From: Clostridium paraputrificum
GTDB lineage: Bacteria; Bacillota; Clostridia; Clostridiales; Clostridiaceae
DNA: 64,000 nt
Direction of reading: 5' to 3'
NCBI RefSeq assembly: GCF_900447045.1
Contig: NZ_UAWH01000016.1
Coordinates: 186,001 to 250,000 of the forward strand
Shown: positions 36,377 through 44,757 of the stretch, piece after piece
Numbering within the stretch: the stretch's first letter is position 1
Layout: each line of letters starts with the position of its first letter
The notes under the pieces: model-generated
What the model was told of the DNA's origin: nothing
What the model saw: only the letters and a program-made list of their open reading frames with translations
Database searches by the model: none
Made by a program: the position numbers and the translations under genes

Positions 36377-36421
36377 AAAGAGTTACTACAAAACTAATAC
36401 TAGTTTTTGTAACAACTCTTT
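36377..36421 (-). terminator. Intrinsic terminator after hcp
   Basis: AAAGAGTT (36377-36384) pairs with AACTCTTT (36414-36421), and the inner bases TACAAAACTA and TAGTTTTTGTA extend the stem with small bulges. It lies just after the hcp stop. Confidence 0.75.
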
Positions 36422-36433
36422 AATGAAACTATA

Positions 36434-38341
36434 TTATTTTAACTTTTTTAATAACTCTTCTATATCTAATCCATGAACCATACAAGCCTCTTGTAATGTT
36501 TCTCCTTGAGAAGCTGGACATCCAAGACAATGCATTCCTGCAGACATTAATATACTTTCTGCATTTGGATTTATTTTCAATATATCAGCAATTATTGTAT
36601 CTTTTGTAATTTCAGCAATTTCTACACTTTCAGGGAAGAACATATTCATATCTTCCTCTACTGTTGAAATTCCACCAATTCCAAAATTCTCAACTAACAC
36701 ATTTGCTACATTTGGAGAAAGGAATGCAGGTAATGTTGGCCCTAAGTGAATTTCTTTTACTCCAAGATATAATAATGATAGTAATACAATTACAGCTTTT
36801 TGCTCATACCAAGCTATGTTGTAAACAATTGGTAGTTCATTGATATCAGCTAGTTCAAATACTTCTTTCAACTTAAGAGCAATTAATGCTAATGAATAAG
36901 AGTCATTACATTGACCAGCATCTAATACTCTTGGAATACCACCAATATCTCCTAAGTTTAATTTATTATATTTATATTTTGCACAACCTGCAGTTAAAAT
37001 AACTGTGTCCATTGGAAGTGCTTTTGCAAAATCAGTATAGTAGTTTCTCTTAGAAGCTCTACCGTCACAACCAGCCATAACTACAAATTTCTTGATTGCT
37101 CCTGATTTTACTGCTTCTACTACAGTATCAGCAAGTGCAAATACTTGTTCATGAGCAAATCCACCTATGATTTCACCTGTTTCAATTTCAGTTGGAGCTG
37201 CACATGTTTTTGCTAATTCTATTATTTCAGAGAAATCTTTCTTAGATCCAGATTCACCTTCGATGTGCTTACATCCTGCAAAACCTGCTGCACCTGTTGT
37301 AAACATTCTATCTTTATAAGATTCCTTTGGAGGAACAATACAGTTTGTTGTCATTAAGATTGGTCCGTTAAATGATTCAAACTCTTCTTTTTGTTTCCAC
37401 CAAGCATTACCATAGTTACCTACTAAATGAGAGTATTTCTTTAATTGTGGATAATAATGTGCTGGTAACATTTCGGAGTGAGTATATACATCTACTCCTG
37501 TGCCTTCTGTTTGAATTAATAACTGTTCAATATCTGCTAAATCGTGACCGGATACTAATATACCAGGATTTTTACCAACACCTATATTTACTTTTGTAAT
37601 TTCAGGATTACCATAGGTAGATGTGTTGGCCTTATCAAGTAATGCCATTCCATCTACTCCCACTTTACCTGTTTCTAATGTTAATGCTACTAATTCATCT
37701 ACTGCTAAGGAATCATCTAATAATTTTGATAATGTTTCTTGCATAAATGCATCTATTTCTTCATTATCATATCCTAATGCATTTGCATGCTTAGAATAAG
37801 CAGATAATCCTTTTAATCCGTAAGTTATTAATTCTCTTAACGAACGAATATCTTCATCCTTAGTTGCTAACACCCCAACTTCTTCAGATTCTGCTTTTTC
37901 CTTTAACATTGCATTTACTTCTTTACCATCATTGTTCACTAAAACTATATTTTTAAGTGTATTTAAAAAGCCATTATTTTCATTTTCTTTTAAATCCCAA
38001 GTTGCTGCTTCAGATAATCCTTCTTTATTTGAAAGCTTTTCTAACAATTCATTTTTCTTTAAAAGTGTTTCTTTTACTCTTTCATAAAATACTTCATCAT
38101 CAAAATTTGCATTTGTAATTGTTGTAAATAAATTTAAAGTTACATAATGATTTATATCCTTAGATACTTCTTTCCCTTCTTTACGTAATCTTGTTGTAAC
38201 TTCTGACAAACCTTTTGTTACATATATTAATAAATCTTGCATATTGGCTAAATCAGCACTTTTACCACATACACCAACTTTTGTACATCCTTTATTTTGA
38301 GCAGTTTCTTGACATTGCATACAGAACATATTTTGATTCAT
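36434..38341 (-). CDS. hcp: Hybrid-cluster protein (hydroxylamine reductase) with a C-terminal DUF1858 domain
   Basis: The 635-residue protein carries a hybrid iron-sulfur-oxygen cluster and is linked to nitric oxide and hydroxylamine handling under anaerobiosis. The N-terminal cluster motif is [21 protein letters not shown]; later ligands appear in [27 protein letters not shown] and [11 protein letters not shown]. After the roughly 550-residue Hcp core an extra segment, [34 protein letters not shown], matches a DUF1858 domain with a CxxC motif. The ATG at 38341 follows AAAGGAG; an upstream in-frame codon has no site. The adjacent Crp/Fnr gene and palindrome suggest HcpR-like control. Confidence 0.93.
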   Translation of the reverse strand: MNQNMFCMQCQETAQNKGCTKVGVCGKSADLANMQDLLIYVTKGLSEVTTRLRKEGKEVSKDINHYVTLNLFTTITNANFDDEVFYERVKETLLKKNELLEKLSNKEGLSEAATWDLKENENNGFLNTLKNIVLVNNDGKEVNAMLKEKAESEEVGVLATKDEDIRSLRELITYGLKGLSAYSKHANALGYDNEEIDAFMQETLSKLLDDSLAVDELVALTLETGKVGVDGMALLDKANTSTYGNPEITKVNIGVGKNPGILVSGHDLADIEQLLIQTEGTGVDVYTHSEMLPAHYYPQLKKYSHLVGNYGNAWWKQKEEFESFNGPILMTTNCIVPPKESYKDRMFTTGAAGFAGCKHIEGESGSKKDFSEIIELAKTCAAPTEIETGEIIGGFAHEQVFALADTVVEAVKSGAIKKFVVMAGCDGRASKRNYYTDFAKALPMDTVILTAGCAKYKYNKLNLGDIGGIPRVLDAGQCNDSYSLALIALKLKEVFELADINELPIVYNIAWYEQKAVIVLLSLLYLGVKEIHLGPTLPAFLSPNVANVLVENFGIGGISTVEEDMNMFFPESVEIAEITKDTIIADILKINPNAESILMSAGMHCLGCPASQGETLQEACMVHGLDIEELLKKLK

Positions 38342-38381
38342 ATTCTTATCTCCTTTACTTATGTATTTATTATCTGAGTTA

Positions 38382-38430
38382 ATAATACATTTAAATAAAA
38401 AGTGAGTCTGTAACAAACGTTACAAACTCA
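38382..38430 (-). promoter_or_regulatory. HcpR-like palindrome that also forms a terminator, plus hcp promoter
   Basis: TGTAAC-AAAC-GTTACA (38409-38424) is a perfect palindrome of the GTAAC-N4-GTTAC type predicted for clostridial HcpR regulators, and TGAGT/ACTCA extend it to 38403-38430. The resulting stem is flanked by A and T runs and lies just after the Crp/Fnr stop, so it can act as that gene's terminator. A TGTATTAT -10-like box at 38389-38382 puts the palindrome centre about 41 bases before the likely transcript start of hcp, the usual place for an activator of this family. Confidence 0.65.
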
Positions 38431-38435
38431 TTTTT

Positions 38436-39110
38436 TTATTTAAAAAGCTCCTCTTCTAATGCCTCTAAATTCAATATATTTATTGATGCTCTATCAAATT
38501 CTATTAATTTATCTTCTCTTAATTTTATTAATTCTCTTGAAAGTGATGGTCTTGGAATTCCTAAATATGATGCTATATCCTCTTTACTGCTCTTTAATTT
38601 AATAAGCTCACTTTGCTGATTTTTTTGTAATTCCAATATAAAATTTATTACTTTTTCTCTTACACTTTTAAATGCTAAACTTTTTACTTTATTATTTAAC
38701 ATAAAAACTTTATCACTTAGTAATGATACAAAGTTCTCTAGTATTCTTTCTTCTCTTACACATAACCTTAATATTTCATTCTTATTAACAAATAAAATTT
38801 TACTATCTGTTGTGGACATAATCGTAGCTGGATATGTACTCTCTTTTGAAAAAACTAAAGCTTCTCCAAAGACATCACCACACCTTAATCTCTTTACGAT
38901 TATACTGTTACCACTTGGATAAATTCTTTGTATTTCTATAACTCCATCTAAAATTAATCCTATGCAACTACACTCTTCTTCCTCATTTGCAATTACACTG
39001 CCTCTTTTATATTCTTCAAAGGAATATTTAACAGATTCTAATATTTTCCCTATTTCTTCTGATTTTAGTCCAATAAAAAATTCATTCTTCTCAAGTAAAT
39101 CTATATTCAA
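38436..39110 (-). CDS. Crp/Fnr-family regulator, HcpR-like
   Basis: The 224-residue protein has a cyclic-nucleotide-binding type sensor fold (YKRGSVIANEEEECSCIGLILDGVIEI and LRCGDVFGEALVF) and a C-terminal winged helix with KSSKEDIASYLGIPRPSLSRELIKLREDKLIEF. Cys residues in EEECSCIG are not in the Fnr cluster arrangement. Position directly upstream of hcp and the palindrome between them suggest an HcpR-like activator responding to nitric oxide or related stress. The start is a TTG at 39110, seven bases after GGAG. Confidence 0.85.
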   Translation of the reverse strand: MNIDLLEKNEFFIGLKSEEIGKILESVKYSFEEYKRGSVIANEEEECSCIGLILDGVIEIQRIYPSGNSIIVKRLRCGDVFGEALVFSKESTYPATIMSTTDSKILFVNKNEILRLCVREERILENFVSLLSDKVFMLNNKVKSLAFKSVREKVINFILELQKNQQSELIKLKSSKEDIASYLGIPRPSLSRELIKLREDKLIEFDRASINILNLEALEEELFK

Positions 39111-39169
39111 TATATCACTCCTACAAATAATTATTCTTTTTTAATAAAGACAATTTCAAGTTTTTCCTT

Positions 39170-39175
39170 TATAAT
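39170..39175 (+). promoter_or_regulatory. -10 box of the small Cys-rich protein gene
   Basis: TATAAT at 39170-39175 is preceded after 17 bases by the weak AAGACA at 39147-39152. GGAGG stands eight bases before the ATG of the gene at 39207. Confidence 0.45.
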
Positions 39176-39206
39176 ATCATTATATAAAACAAAGGAGGAA
39201 TTTGAA

Positions 39207-39455
39207 ATGGGTTGTGGATGTTTAACAAAAGCTAATAATGGTGATGATGGAAAAGCCATCGTTGATTTAGTAAGAAGTAAGGGTAAAGAAAATTTCCCTT
39301 TAAGATATCTTTATAAAATAGACTGCTCATGTGGTAGTACATTTACAATGAAAACCTTAGTAGATAAATGTGTAAATTGTAACATGACATATGGTGTTAC
39401 ACCATGTGGACAAAACGACAAAAATAATGTTAAGCCAGCTGGTATTAACTATTAA
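39207..39455 (+). CDS. Small Cys-rich protein, zinc-ribbon-like
   Basis: The 82-residue protein starts MGCGCL and has two further CxC or CxxC sites, DCSCGSTFTMKTLVDKCVNCNM, and a later Cys in VTPCGQND, so it could hold one or two metal or iron-sulfur centres. It has no signal peptide. Function is not recognised. It is transcribed away from the HcpR-like regulator, so it may belong to the same nitrosative stress response, which is inference from position. A strong terminator follows. Confidence 0.7.
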   Translation: MGCGCLTKANNGDDGKAIVDLVRSKGKENFPLRYLYKIDCSCGSTFTMKTLVDKCVNCNMTYGVTPCGQNDKNNVKPAGINY

Positions 39456-39490
39456 AAAAATCATAAATTTAATATCCTATGCATAAAAAA

Positions 39491-39510
39491 GATGAGGAAG
39501 TTACCTCATC
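39491..39510. terminator. Bidirectional intrinsic terminator
   Basis: GATGAGG (39491-39497) and CCTCATC (39504-39510) form a stem with a 6-base loop, flanked by AAAAAA on the left and TTTTT on the right, between convergent genes. Confidence 0.9.
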
Positions 39511-39517
39511 TTTTTAT

Positions 39518-40162
39518 TTATCTTATTTCTACAGTTTCCTCATATTCAACATGTGGATTTCTATCTACTATATTTCTTAGAACAAACACTTGAATAAATG
39601 CAACTATAACATCCATAATTACATGTTGTTTAATAAATAGTGTAGATAAAATAATTAAATAGCCTACAACAATTACTGTTGATTTTAAAATCCTATTTTC
39701 TGAAACTCTACAAACCCATATACTGCAAATTAATGCCAAGGCTACATGAAGGCTTGGACAACAATTCACCGGTCTATCATTTGCATATATATTTCTTATC
39801 ATATTTGAAAACATATCATCCCCAACAATAATTGGACGACTTACACTAGTTTGAAAAAATATAAATATTATTAAAGCTGACAACATAGTCAACACTATAC
39901 ACTTAGCAAACTTATAAAATTCCTCATTATTTTTTGTATAAATATATATGAATGAGAATAAAACAAGTGCATACCACATATAGTATGGAATTACAAAATA
40001 CTTAATAAGAGGTATTTTACTATCCAACGTCGTTGCTAATGATACACTTTGTATATTTAATCCATTTACAAGCTCATAACCTATTATAGTAAGTAAATAT
40101 GATATTACTAAAAATATAGCTTTTCTATCTTTTATAAATCTTTTTGCTATATCCTTGACCAT
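39518..40162 (-). CDS. PAP2-family membrane phosphatase/transferase
   Basis: The 214-residue protein has about six membrane helices and PAP2-type motifs: CCPSLHVALAL (PSxH) and STLFIKQHVIMDVIVAF, matching the inositol phosphotransferase-like variant ST-F-KQH-xxDV rather than the standard SRxxxxxHxxxD. Such proteins remove or move lipid-linked phosphate groups on the outer membrane face. The substrate is not evident. It appears monocistronic. Confidence 0.8.
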   Translation of the reverse strand: MVKDIAKRFIKDRKAIFLVISYLLTIIGYELVNGLNIQSVSLATTLDSKIPLIKYFVIPYYMWYALVLFSFIYIYTKNNEEFYKFAKCIVLTMLSALIIFIFFQTSVSRPIIVGDDMFSNMIRNIYANDRPVNCCPSLHVALALICSIWVCRVSENRILKSTVIVVGYLIILSTLFIKQHVIMDVIVAFIQVFVLRNIVDRNPHVEYEETVEIR

Positions 40163-40319
40163 ATACTATTCGCCCCCTCAGAAGACATAATAATTAAAAC
40201 CTTTACCCTTAATAATTATATCACTACTCCTTAATTTGTTTTCTTAATTTTATATTAATATTTCTTTAGTTATGTATATCTGATAAAATTTAATTAATTA
40301 TTTAAACTTAGGAGGATTT

Positions 40320-41225
40320 ATGAAAGTTGGAATTATTGGAATAGGTGACATATGTAAAAAAGCTTATCTTCCCCTTATAACATTGGTGAAAGATTTGGAA
40401 ATTGTATTGTGTACAAGAAATATATCTACATTAAAAGAAACTAAATTAAAATATAAAATAAATAAAGCAGTTTCTAGTGTAGATAATTTAATTAATGAAG
40501 GAATAGACTGTGCTTTTATTCATAGCTCTACAGATTCACACTATGATATTTGCAAAAAACTTTTATCTAATGGAATTCATGTTTATGTAGATAAACCTAT
40601 AAGTTATAACTTAGATGAAGCCTTAGAATTAAAAGACCTAGCTATGAAAAATAATTTAATCCTTAGGGTAGGTTTCAATAGACGTTTTGCTCCCATGATA
40701 AGTTCCCTAAAAAGCTTAGGAGAAGCAAATATAGTACTAATTCAAAAAAACAGAATAAATTTACCTGGAGAACCAAGAGTCTTTGTATATGATGATTTTA
40801 TCCACGTTGTTGATTCTCTAAGATTTTTAATGAATGATGCTTATGATAATTTCACTGTAGATACAAGAATTGAGGATAATTTATTACAAAGCATTACTTT
40901 AAAACTATCTAATTCTAAAACTACAGCTATTGGTATAATGAATAGAATAAATGGAACAACTGAGGAGATAGTTGAATATATGTCTCCTGGTAAAAAAGCC
41001 ATTGTTCGAAATTTAACTCATACAACTCTTATTGAAAACAACTGCACTTCACTAAAAGAGTTCAGCGACTGGGAAAACACTCTTCATAAGAGAGGTTTTA
41101 ATTCAATTATTTCATCATTTATTAATGATGTTAAAACTAATAGTCTGAATTATGATATGCTGGAAGACTCAATAATTACACATAAACTTTGCGAAGAAAT
41201 ATTAAAAGAAATCCCTAGAAACTAA
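40320..41225 (+). CDS. Gfo/Idh/MocA family NAD(P)-dependent oxidoreductase
   Basis: The 301-residue protein starts with a Rossmann fold, VGIIGIGDICKKAYLPLI, followed by CAFIHSSTDSHYDICKKLLSNGIHVYVDKPISYNLDEA, where DKP replaces the usual EKP and supplies the catalytic-area Lys, and VGFNRRFAP. This is the typical pattern of sugar or inositol dehydrogenases of the family. The substrate is unknown. AGGAGG precedes the start and the 3' end lies within a terminator stem. Confidence 0.85.
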   Translation: MKVGIIGIGDICKKAYLPLITLVKDLEIVLCTRNISTLKETKLKYKINKAVSSVDNLINEGIDCAFIHSSTDSHYDICKKLLSNGIHVYVDKPISYNLDEALELKDLAMKNNLILRVGFNRRFAPMISSLKSLGEANIVLIQKNRINLPGEPRVFVYDDFIHVVDSLRFLMNDAYDNFTVDTRIEDNLLQSITLKLSNSKTTAIGIMNRINGTTEEIVEYMSPGKKAIVRNLTHTTLIENNCTSLKEFSDWENTLHKRGFNSIISSFINDVKTNSLNYDMLEDSIITHKLCEEILKEIPRN

Positions 41226-41237
41226 TCTAGGGATTTC
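41208..41237 (+). terminator. Intrinsic terminator overlapping the end of the oxidoreductase gene
   Basis: GAAATCCCTAGA (41208-41219) and TCTAGGGATTTC (41226-41237) form a perfect 12-base-pair stem. The stop codon sits in the 6-base loop and GCTTTTAG follows. Confidence 0.88.
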
Positions 41238-41280
41238 GCTTTTAGTTATCTTTAATAAAGATAATATATCAACCCCATTA

Positions 41281-42690
41281 TTATTTTCTTATTACACCAA
41301 TTGCTTTTCCTAAAATATAAAATTCTTCATCTGGTGTAACAACGATAGGCTCATACTCATCATTTTCTGGCAATAAAGTTATTGTAGTCTTAGTTAAACT
41401 TAATGTTTTTAATGTTGCACTTCCCTCTATATTTACTGCTACTATATCTCCATTCATAGGAGCTTGCGTTTGCTCAATTACAACAAGATCACCATCATTT
41501 ATGTTGGCCTTTATCATAGAGTTTCCCTTTACCTTTAATATAAACTTCTTGTTTCCACCCTTAACCCAATACTTAGGTAAATTAAAAGTATCTTGTTGCT
41601 CTGGAGATATAAGAATTGGTTCTCCTGCTGCTATATTATTAAAAACAGGAATTTGTTCTAATTCATCATCAGAGTACTTTTCATCTAGTTCTCCTAATAT
41701 CTTTTCCTCAAAACCTGTATTTTCAATAGAAAAATGGAAGTTTCTTCTATGTTTTAAATCAAAGAACTTATATTTTTCTTTTATATTAAACTCTTCATTA
41801 ACTGCTTGTCTATTGTTCTTTTCTACTACATCTACCTTAAAATTATATATTTTTTTATTATTACCAAATACCTTCTTAGCATAAACTCTTCCCTTTTTTA
41901 CAAGTTCAGAATAAATATTCTCTCCCTTATCTACATCAATTCCTAATGTAATTGTCCCATAAGACTTGTCCTTATATAAAGCTAATAAAAACTCTAACTC
42001 TAATTTAGATAGCCCCTCTACATTATCTACAAAAAGATGAACATATCCACTATCTTCTTTCCTTATATTTTCAATAGCTAGTCTTATTCTATCCTCTTCA
42101 TCCACTAATCCCTTTTCTTTAAGAATTCTATTATAGTAACTATATAAAATGAACATTTCTGCCCTTGATGGAGAATTCTTTCTTAGCTTTAATGGACCTC
42201 CCATTAAAGTCATAAACTCTTCAGCCTTCTTTATATTATTATTCTTCATATACTTTATTTCATTTAAAATTAAATATAAATTATCACTATTTAACTTATT
42301 GCATCTTTTAAAGCATCCTATTTTTATTCCATCTTTAAGGATTTCTAATCTCTCATTTTGCTTTGCTAAAACAGAACCATCAGAGTACTTTAATATAAGC
42401 TCATTTAATGTAATAAACTCAGGCTCCACATCCGATGATAATAGTGATATATATTTATAATTATTATTAAATTTAACTTTATTAAATCTACTTTCTATTT
42501 TATCTAATAGCCCTTTTTCCTTTTGAACAAATAAAATTTTATCCTCTTTTTCAAAGGCAAAATTATTAACTAAATTTAATATTCTATGTAAAAACGCTTC
42601 AGTTTTTCCTGTATTACTTCTTCCTTTAACTATATTATTTTTGCAAGGTTTTCCCTCTATAAATTTATTTTGTATATTAAGTAATTTCAT
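41281..42690 (-). CDS. Fusion of a degenerate UvrD-like ATPase domain with a LexA-type S24 self-cleavage domain
   Basis: The 469-residue protein has two parts. Residues 1 to about 300 resemble the 1A domain of SF1A helicases: Walker A GRSNTGKTEAFLHRI at 23-37, an Ia-like KILFVQKEKG, and a motif II region YVHLFVDNVEGLSKLELEFLLAL in which the expected DE pair is DN (222-223). No helicase motifs III-VI or 2A domain follow. Residues 345-469 are a LexA C-terminal domain with cleavage site IAAGEPI (Ala355-Gly356), nucleophile Ser391 in VKGNSMI and Lys428 in SATLKTLS. No LexA DNA-binding wing is seen. It may be an SOS-responsive ATPase switched by self-cleavage, which is inference. Confidence 0.85.
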   Translation of the reverse strand: MKLLNIQNKFIEGKPCKNNIVKGRSNTGKTEAFLHRILNLVNNFAFEKEDKILFVQKEKGLLDKIESRFNKVKFNNNYKYISLLSSDVEPEFITLNELILKYSDGSVLAKQNERLEILKDGIKIGCFKRCNKLNSDNLYLILNEIKYMKNNNIKKAEEFMTLMGGPLKLRKNSPSRAEMFILYSYYNRILKEKGLVDEEDRIRLAIENIRKEDSGYVHLFVDNVEGLSKLELEFLLALYKDKSYGTITLGIDVDKGENIYSELVKKGRVYAKKVFGNNKKIYNFKVDVVEKNNRQAVNEEFNIKEKYKFFDLKHRRNFHFSIENTGFEEKILGELDEKYSDDELEQIPVFNNIAAGEPILISPEQQDTFNLPKYWVKGGNKKFILKVKGNSMIKANINDGDLVVIEQTQAPMNGDIVAVNIEGSATLKTLSLTKTTITLLPENDEYEPIVVTPDEEFYILGKAIGVIRK

Positions 42691-42726
42691 ATATTCTGTC
42701 CTCTTCTAAAAAAATCTTATACTTAT

Positions 42727-42755
42727 ATAATAAAGGAAAATGATTATCTTTTCAA
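42727..42755 (-). promoter_or_regulatory. Predicted promoter of the LexA/UvrD-like fusion gene
   Basis: On the minus strand TTGAAA (42755-42750) is followed after 17 bases by TATTAT (42732-42727), 36 bases before the ATG. No GAAC-N4-GTTC type LexA box was found around it. GAGGA stands before the start. Confidence 0.55.
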
Positions 42756-42798
42756 AATTATTTTCAGTAGAAAAAAAACTTAATTTTTTCCACTCTTA

Positions 42799-43668
42799 TT
42801 ACTCTTTTCTTTCTCTTAATGAAAAAATACTTCCTAAGAAAATAGTTAAACAAATAATACTCGTAATAGAGATTACTATAGCCATAAACTTAGCCAAGTT
42901 AGATACAGGGCTTATATCGCCAAAACCTATTGTTGTGAAGGTTACTATAGTATAATAAAACAAATCAAAATTATTAGGATTTGAAGAAAAAGCTCCTTTA
43001 TCTATTATATTAGTTAAAGAAACCCCTAAAAATAAGTTTATAACTATCATAGTAACTATAGACATAGCTGCAATAAATACTTGAAAAAATCCCCCTCTAT
43101 CCTTACTGTCAAACTTTATATACCTTGGATTTCTCATTATTTTTAGTAACAACTTCATATTTAAAAAGTAGCTTATTATAATTCCCAATACACCAGATAA
43201 AGTATATTTATTTAATTCATTTGGAAAAACTATAAGTATCATCACATAAGAAGATGTTATAAAATAGGTAAGTAAGAAATCTCCCTTTATACTCTTATCA
43301 ATTCCCATACTCATATACCTATGAAGATTAGAACTCAATAAAAGTATATATCCCATTAAATAGTGCACGATTATAACCCCTACTATAATAACAATAGTTT
43401 TCAAAATCATGTCTACTTCAATAGAAAAATGTACTTTAATATACTTTAACACAATAGTATATATAGAAAGTAAATTAAATATCTCTGTAATAATTATCAT
43501 TCCACCTTGAGTTATCCTTACAAGAAAATCTCCCTCTGTCCATAGACTTTTATAAGTAATATTAATTCTCTTAATTCCATACTTAAAATATTCTTTTGTT
43601 CTATCCACACTATCAAAAGCCGTTAAAATAAATATAATTATTGTTAATATAGTAATTATTATAATCAT
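42799..43668 (-). CDS. Two-pore-helix type potassium channel family protein
   Basis: The 289-residue membrane protein has about seven hydrophobic helices. The last pair surrounds the pore motif YYTIVTFTTIGFGDISPVSNLAK, with the selectivity filter TIGFGD of potassium channels. There is no cytoplasmic RCK domain. The ATG at 43668 is chosen because GAGGTGAGG precedes it closely. It lies between the uracil-DNA glycosylase-like gene and the fusion gene, about 110 bases from the latter, and may be cotranscribed with the former. Confidence 0.85.
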   Translation of the reverse strand: MIIIITILTIIIFILTAFDSVDRTKEYFKYGIKRINITYKSLWTEGDFLVRITQGGMIIITEIFNLLSIYTIVLKYIKVHFSIEVDMILKTIVIIVGVIIVHYLMGYILLLSSNLHRYMSMGIDKSIKGDFLLTYFITSSYVMILIVFPNELNKYTLSGVLGIIISYFLNMKLLLKIMRNPRYIKFDSKDRGGFFQVFIAAMSIVTMIVINLFLGVSLTNIIDKGAFSSNPNNFDLFYYTIVTFTTIGFGDISPVSNLAKFMAIVISITSIICLTIFLGSIFSLRERKE

Positions 43669-43720
43669 ACGCCTCACCTCCATGTGCTAAGTTACACATG
43701 ATATAATATGTGGGGATATA

Positions 43721-44452
43721 TTAAAATATTTCTTTAATATGTTTTATCATCTTTTCTTTGTTATCTTCATATTGCTTTTTTCTATTTCCATTTGCACCGG
43801 AAGGATGAGGAAATCCTTTTAAAACATAGTCTTCATCTATTCTTCCTTCTTTTATAAATTTATCTAACACTTCTTCTACAGCTTTTCCTAGTGGAATAAT
43901 TAAAACATTTTCTAAATTAGAAAGTTCATCTAGAAAAATACTATCTATATAGTTCATCAGAATTGAAGTTTTTAGAATCTTTGGGGTGTGCCCTGTATAA
44001 TTCTTACCATCTATAAAAACTGAATAAGGTATAAGTGAAATTGTATGTAGAAGATAGTCTTTATTCTTAAAAAGTTCACTGCAACTATTTATTTCTAATG
44101 CATCATTTAAATATATTCCATCTAACATACTTATTATATTATTTCTTAGACTACCACTAAATCTAGCTGCAACCTTGCAATTATAACTTATTTCATCAAT
44201 AGATAATCCCTTTTCTATTCCTTTTCTTGCTTCTACAATTGCTGCATTCATCTGTTGAAATCCTGGTGTTATGCCTACAATAAATACCTTGGCCTTTGGG
44301 TTTATGTATTCATTATGAGGAGCATAGTATATTTCAACCTTTCCTTCTTTTTGAATTAAGAAATCATTTATTAATAACTCTTCTTTCGAATATTTGTTTT
44401 TAATTGGTAACTCTTTTATAGCCTCAATATAGTCTTTTAAAAATTCTCTCAT
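43721..44452 (-). CDS. Uracil-DNA glycosylase superfamily protein
   Basis: The 243-residue protein shows the two short motifs of the uracil-DNA glycosylase fold: VFIVGITPGFQQM near residue 57 (GxxPG water-activating loop) and LKGFPHPSGANGNRKKQY near residue 217 (HPSxxN DNA-intercalation loop). It does not belong to the classical Ung family and has no cluster-binding Cys set of families 4 and 5. The usual catalytic Asp or Asn in the first motif is not evident, so activity is uncertain. AGGAGG precedes the start. Confidence 0.78.
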   Translation of the reverse strand: MREFLKDYIEAIKELPIKNKYSKEELLINDFLIQKEGKVEIYYAPHNEYINPKAKVFIVGITPGFQQMNAAIVEARKGIEKGLSIDEISYNCKVAARFSGSLRNNIISMLDGIYLNDALEINSCSELFKNKDYLLHTISLIPYSVFIDGKNYTGHTPKILKTSILMNYIDSIFLDELSNLENVLIIPLGKAVEEVLDKFIKEGRIDEDYVLKGFPHPSGANGNRKKQYEDNKEKMIKHIKEIF

Positions 44453-44649
44453 ATGTTATCCTCCTATTGTCTATGCTCTTTAATAATATAATTTCCATTA
44501 ACTAAAAAAGCATTTATAAAATTAAAATAATATTATGTAACATATTATTTGGTATAGAATAATATGTATTATAGATTTAAATTTAACTTCATTAATAATA
44601 TAATATTTTCCAATTAGTTTCTCCAACATCTAATACTCTCAAGATTTTT

Positions 44650-44674
44650 GTGGGATAAATATAAATTATCCCAC
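44650..44674. repeat. Perfect inverted repeat upstream of chbG
   Basis: GTGGGATAA (44650-44658) and TTATCCCAC (44666-44674) form a 9-base-pair palindrome in an otherwise featureless 300-base gap. It lies about 85 bases before the chbG ATG and just upstream of possible promoter boxes TTTACA/GATACT. It could be an operator or an orphan terminator. The rest of the gap is AT-rich with no gene seen. Confidence 0.45.
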
Positions 44675-44757
44675 CTTTAATAATCATGTATATGTTTACA
44701 AAGTGTATAATCTTATGATACTCTACTTATACAAACATCATCGAGGGGGACTTATAT

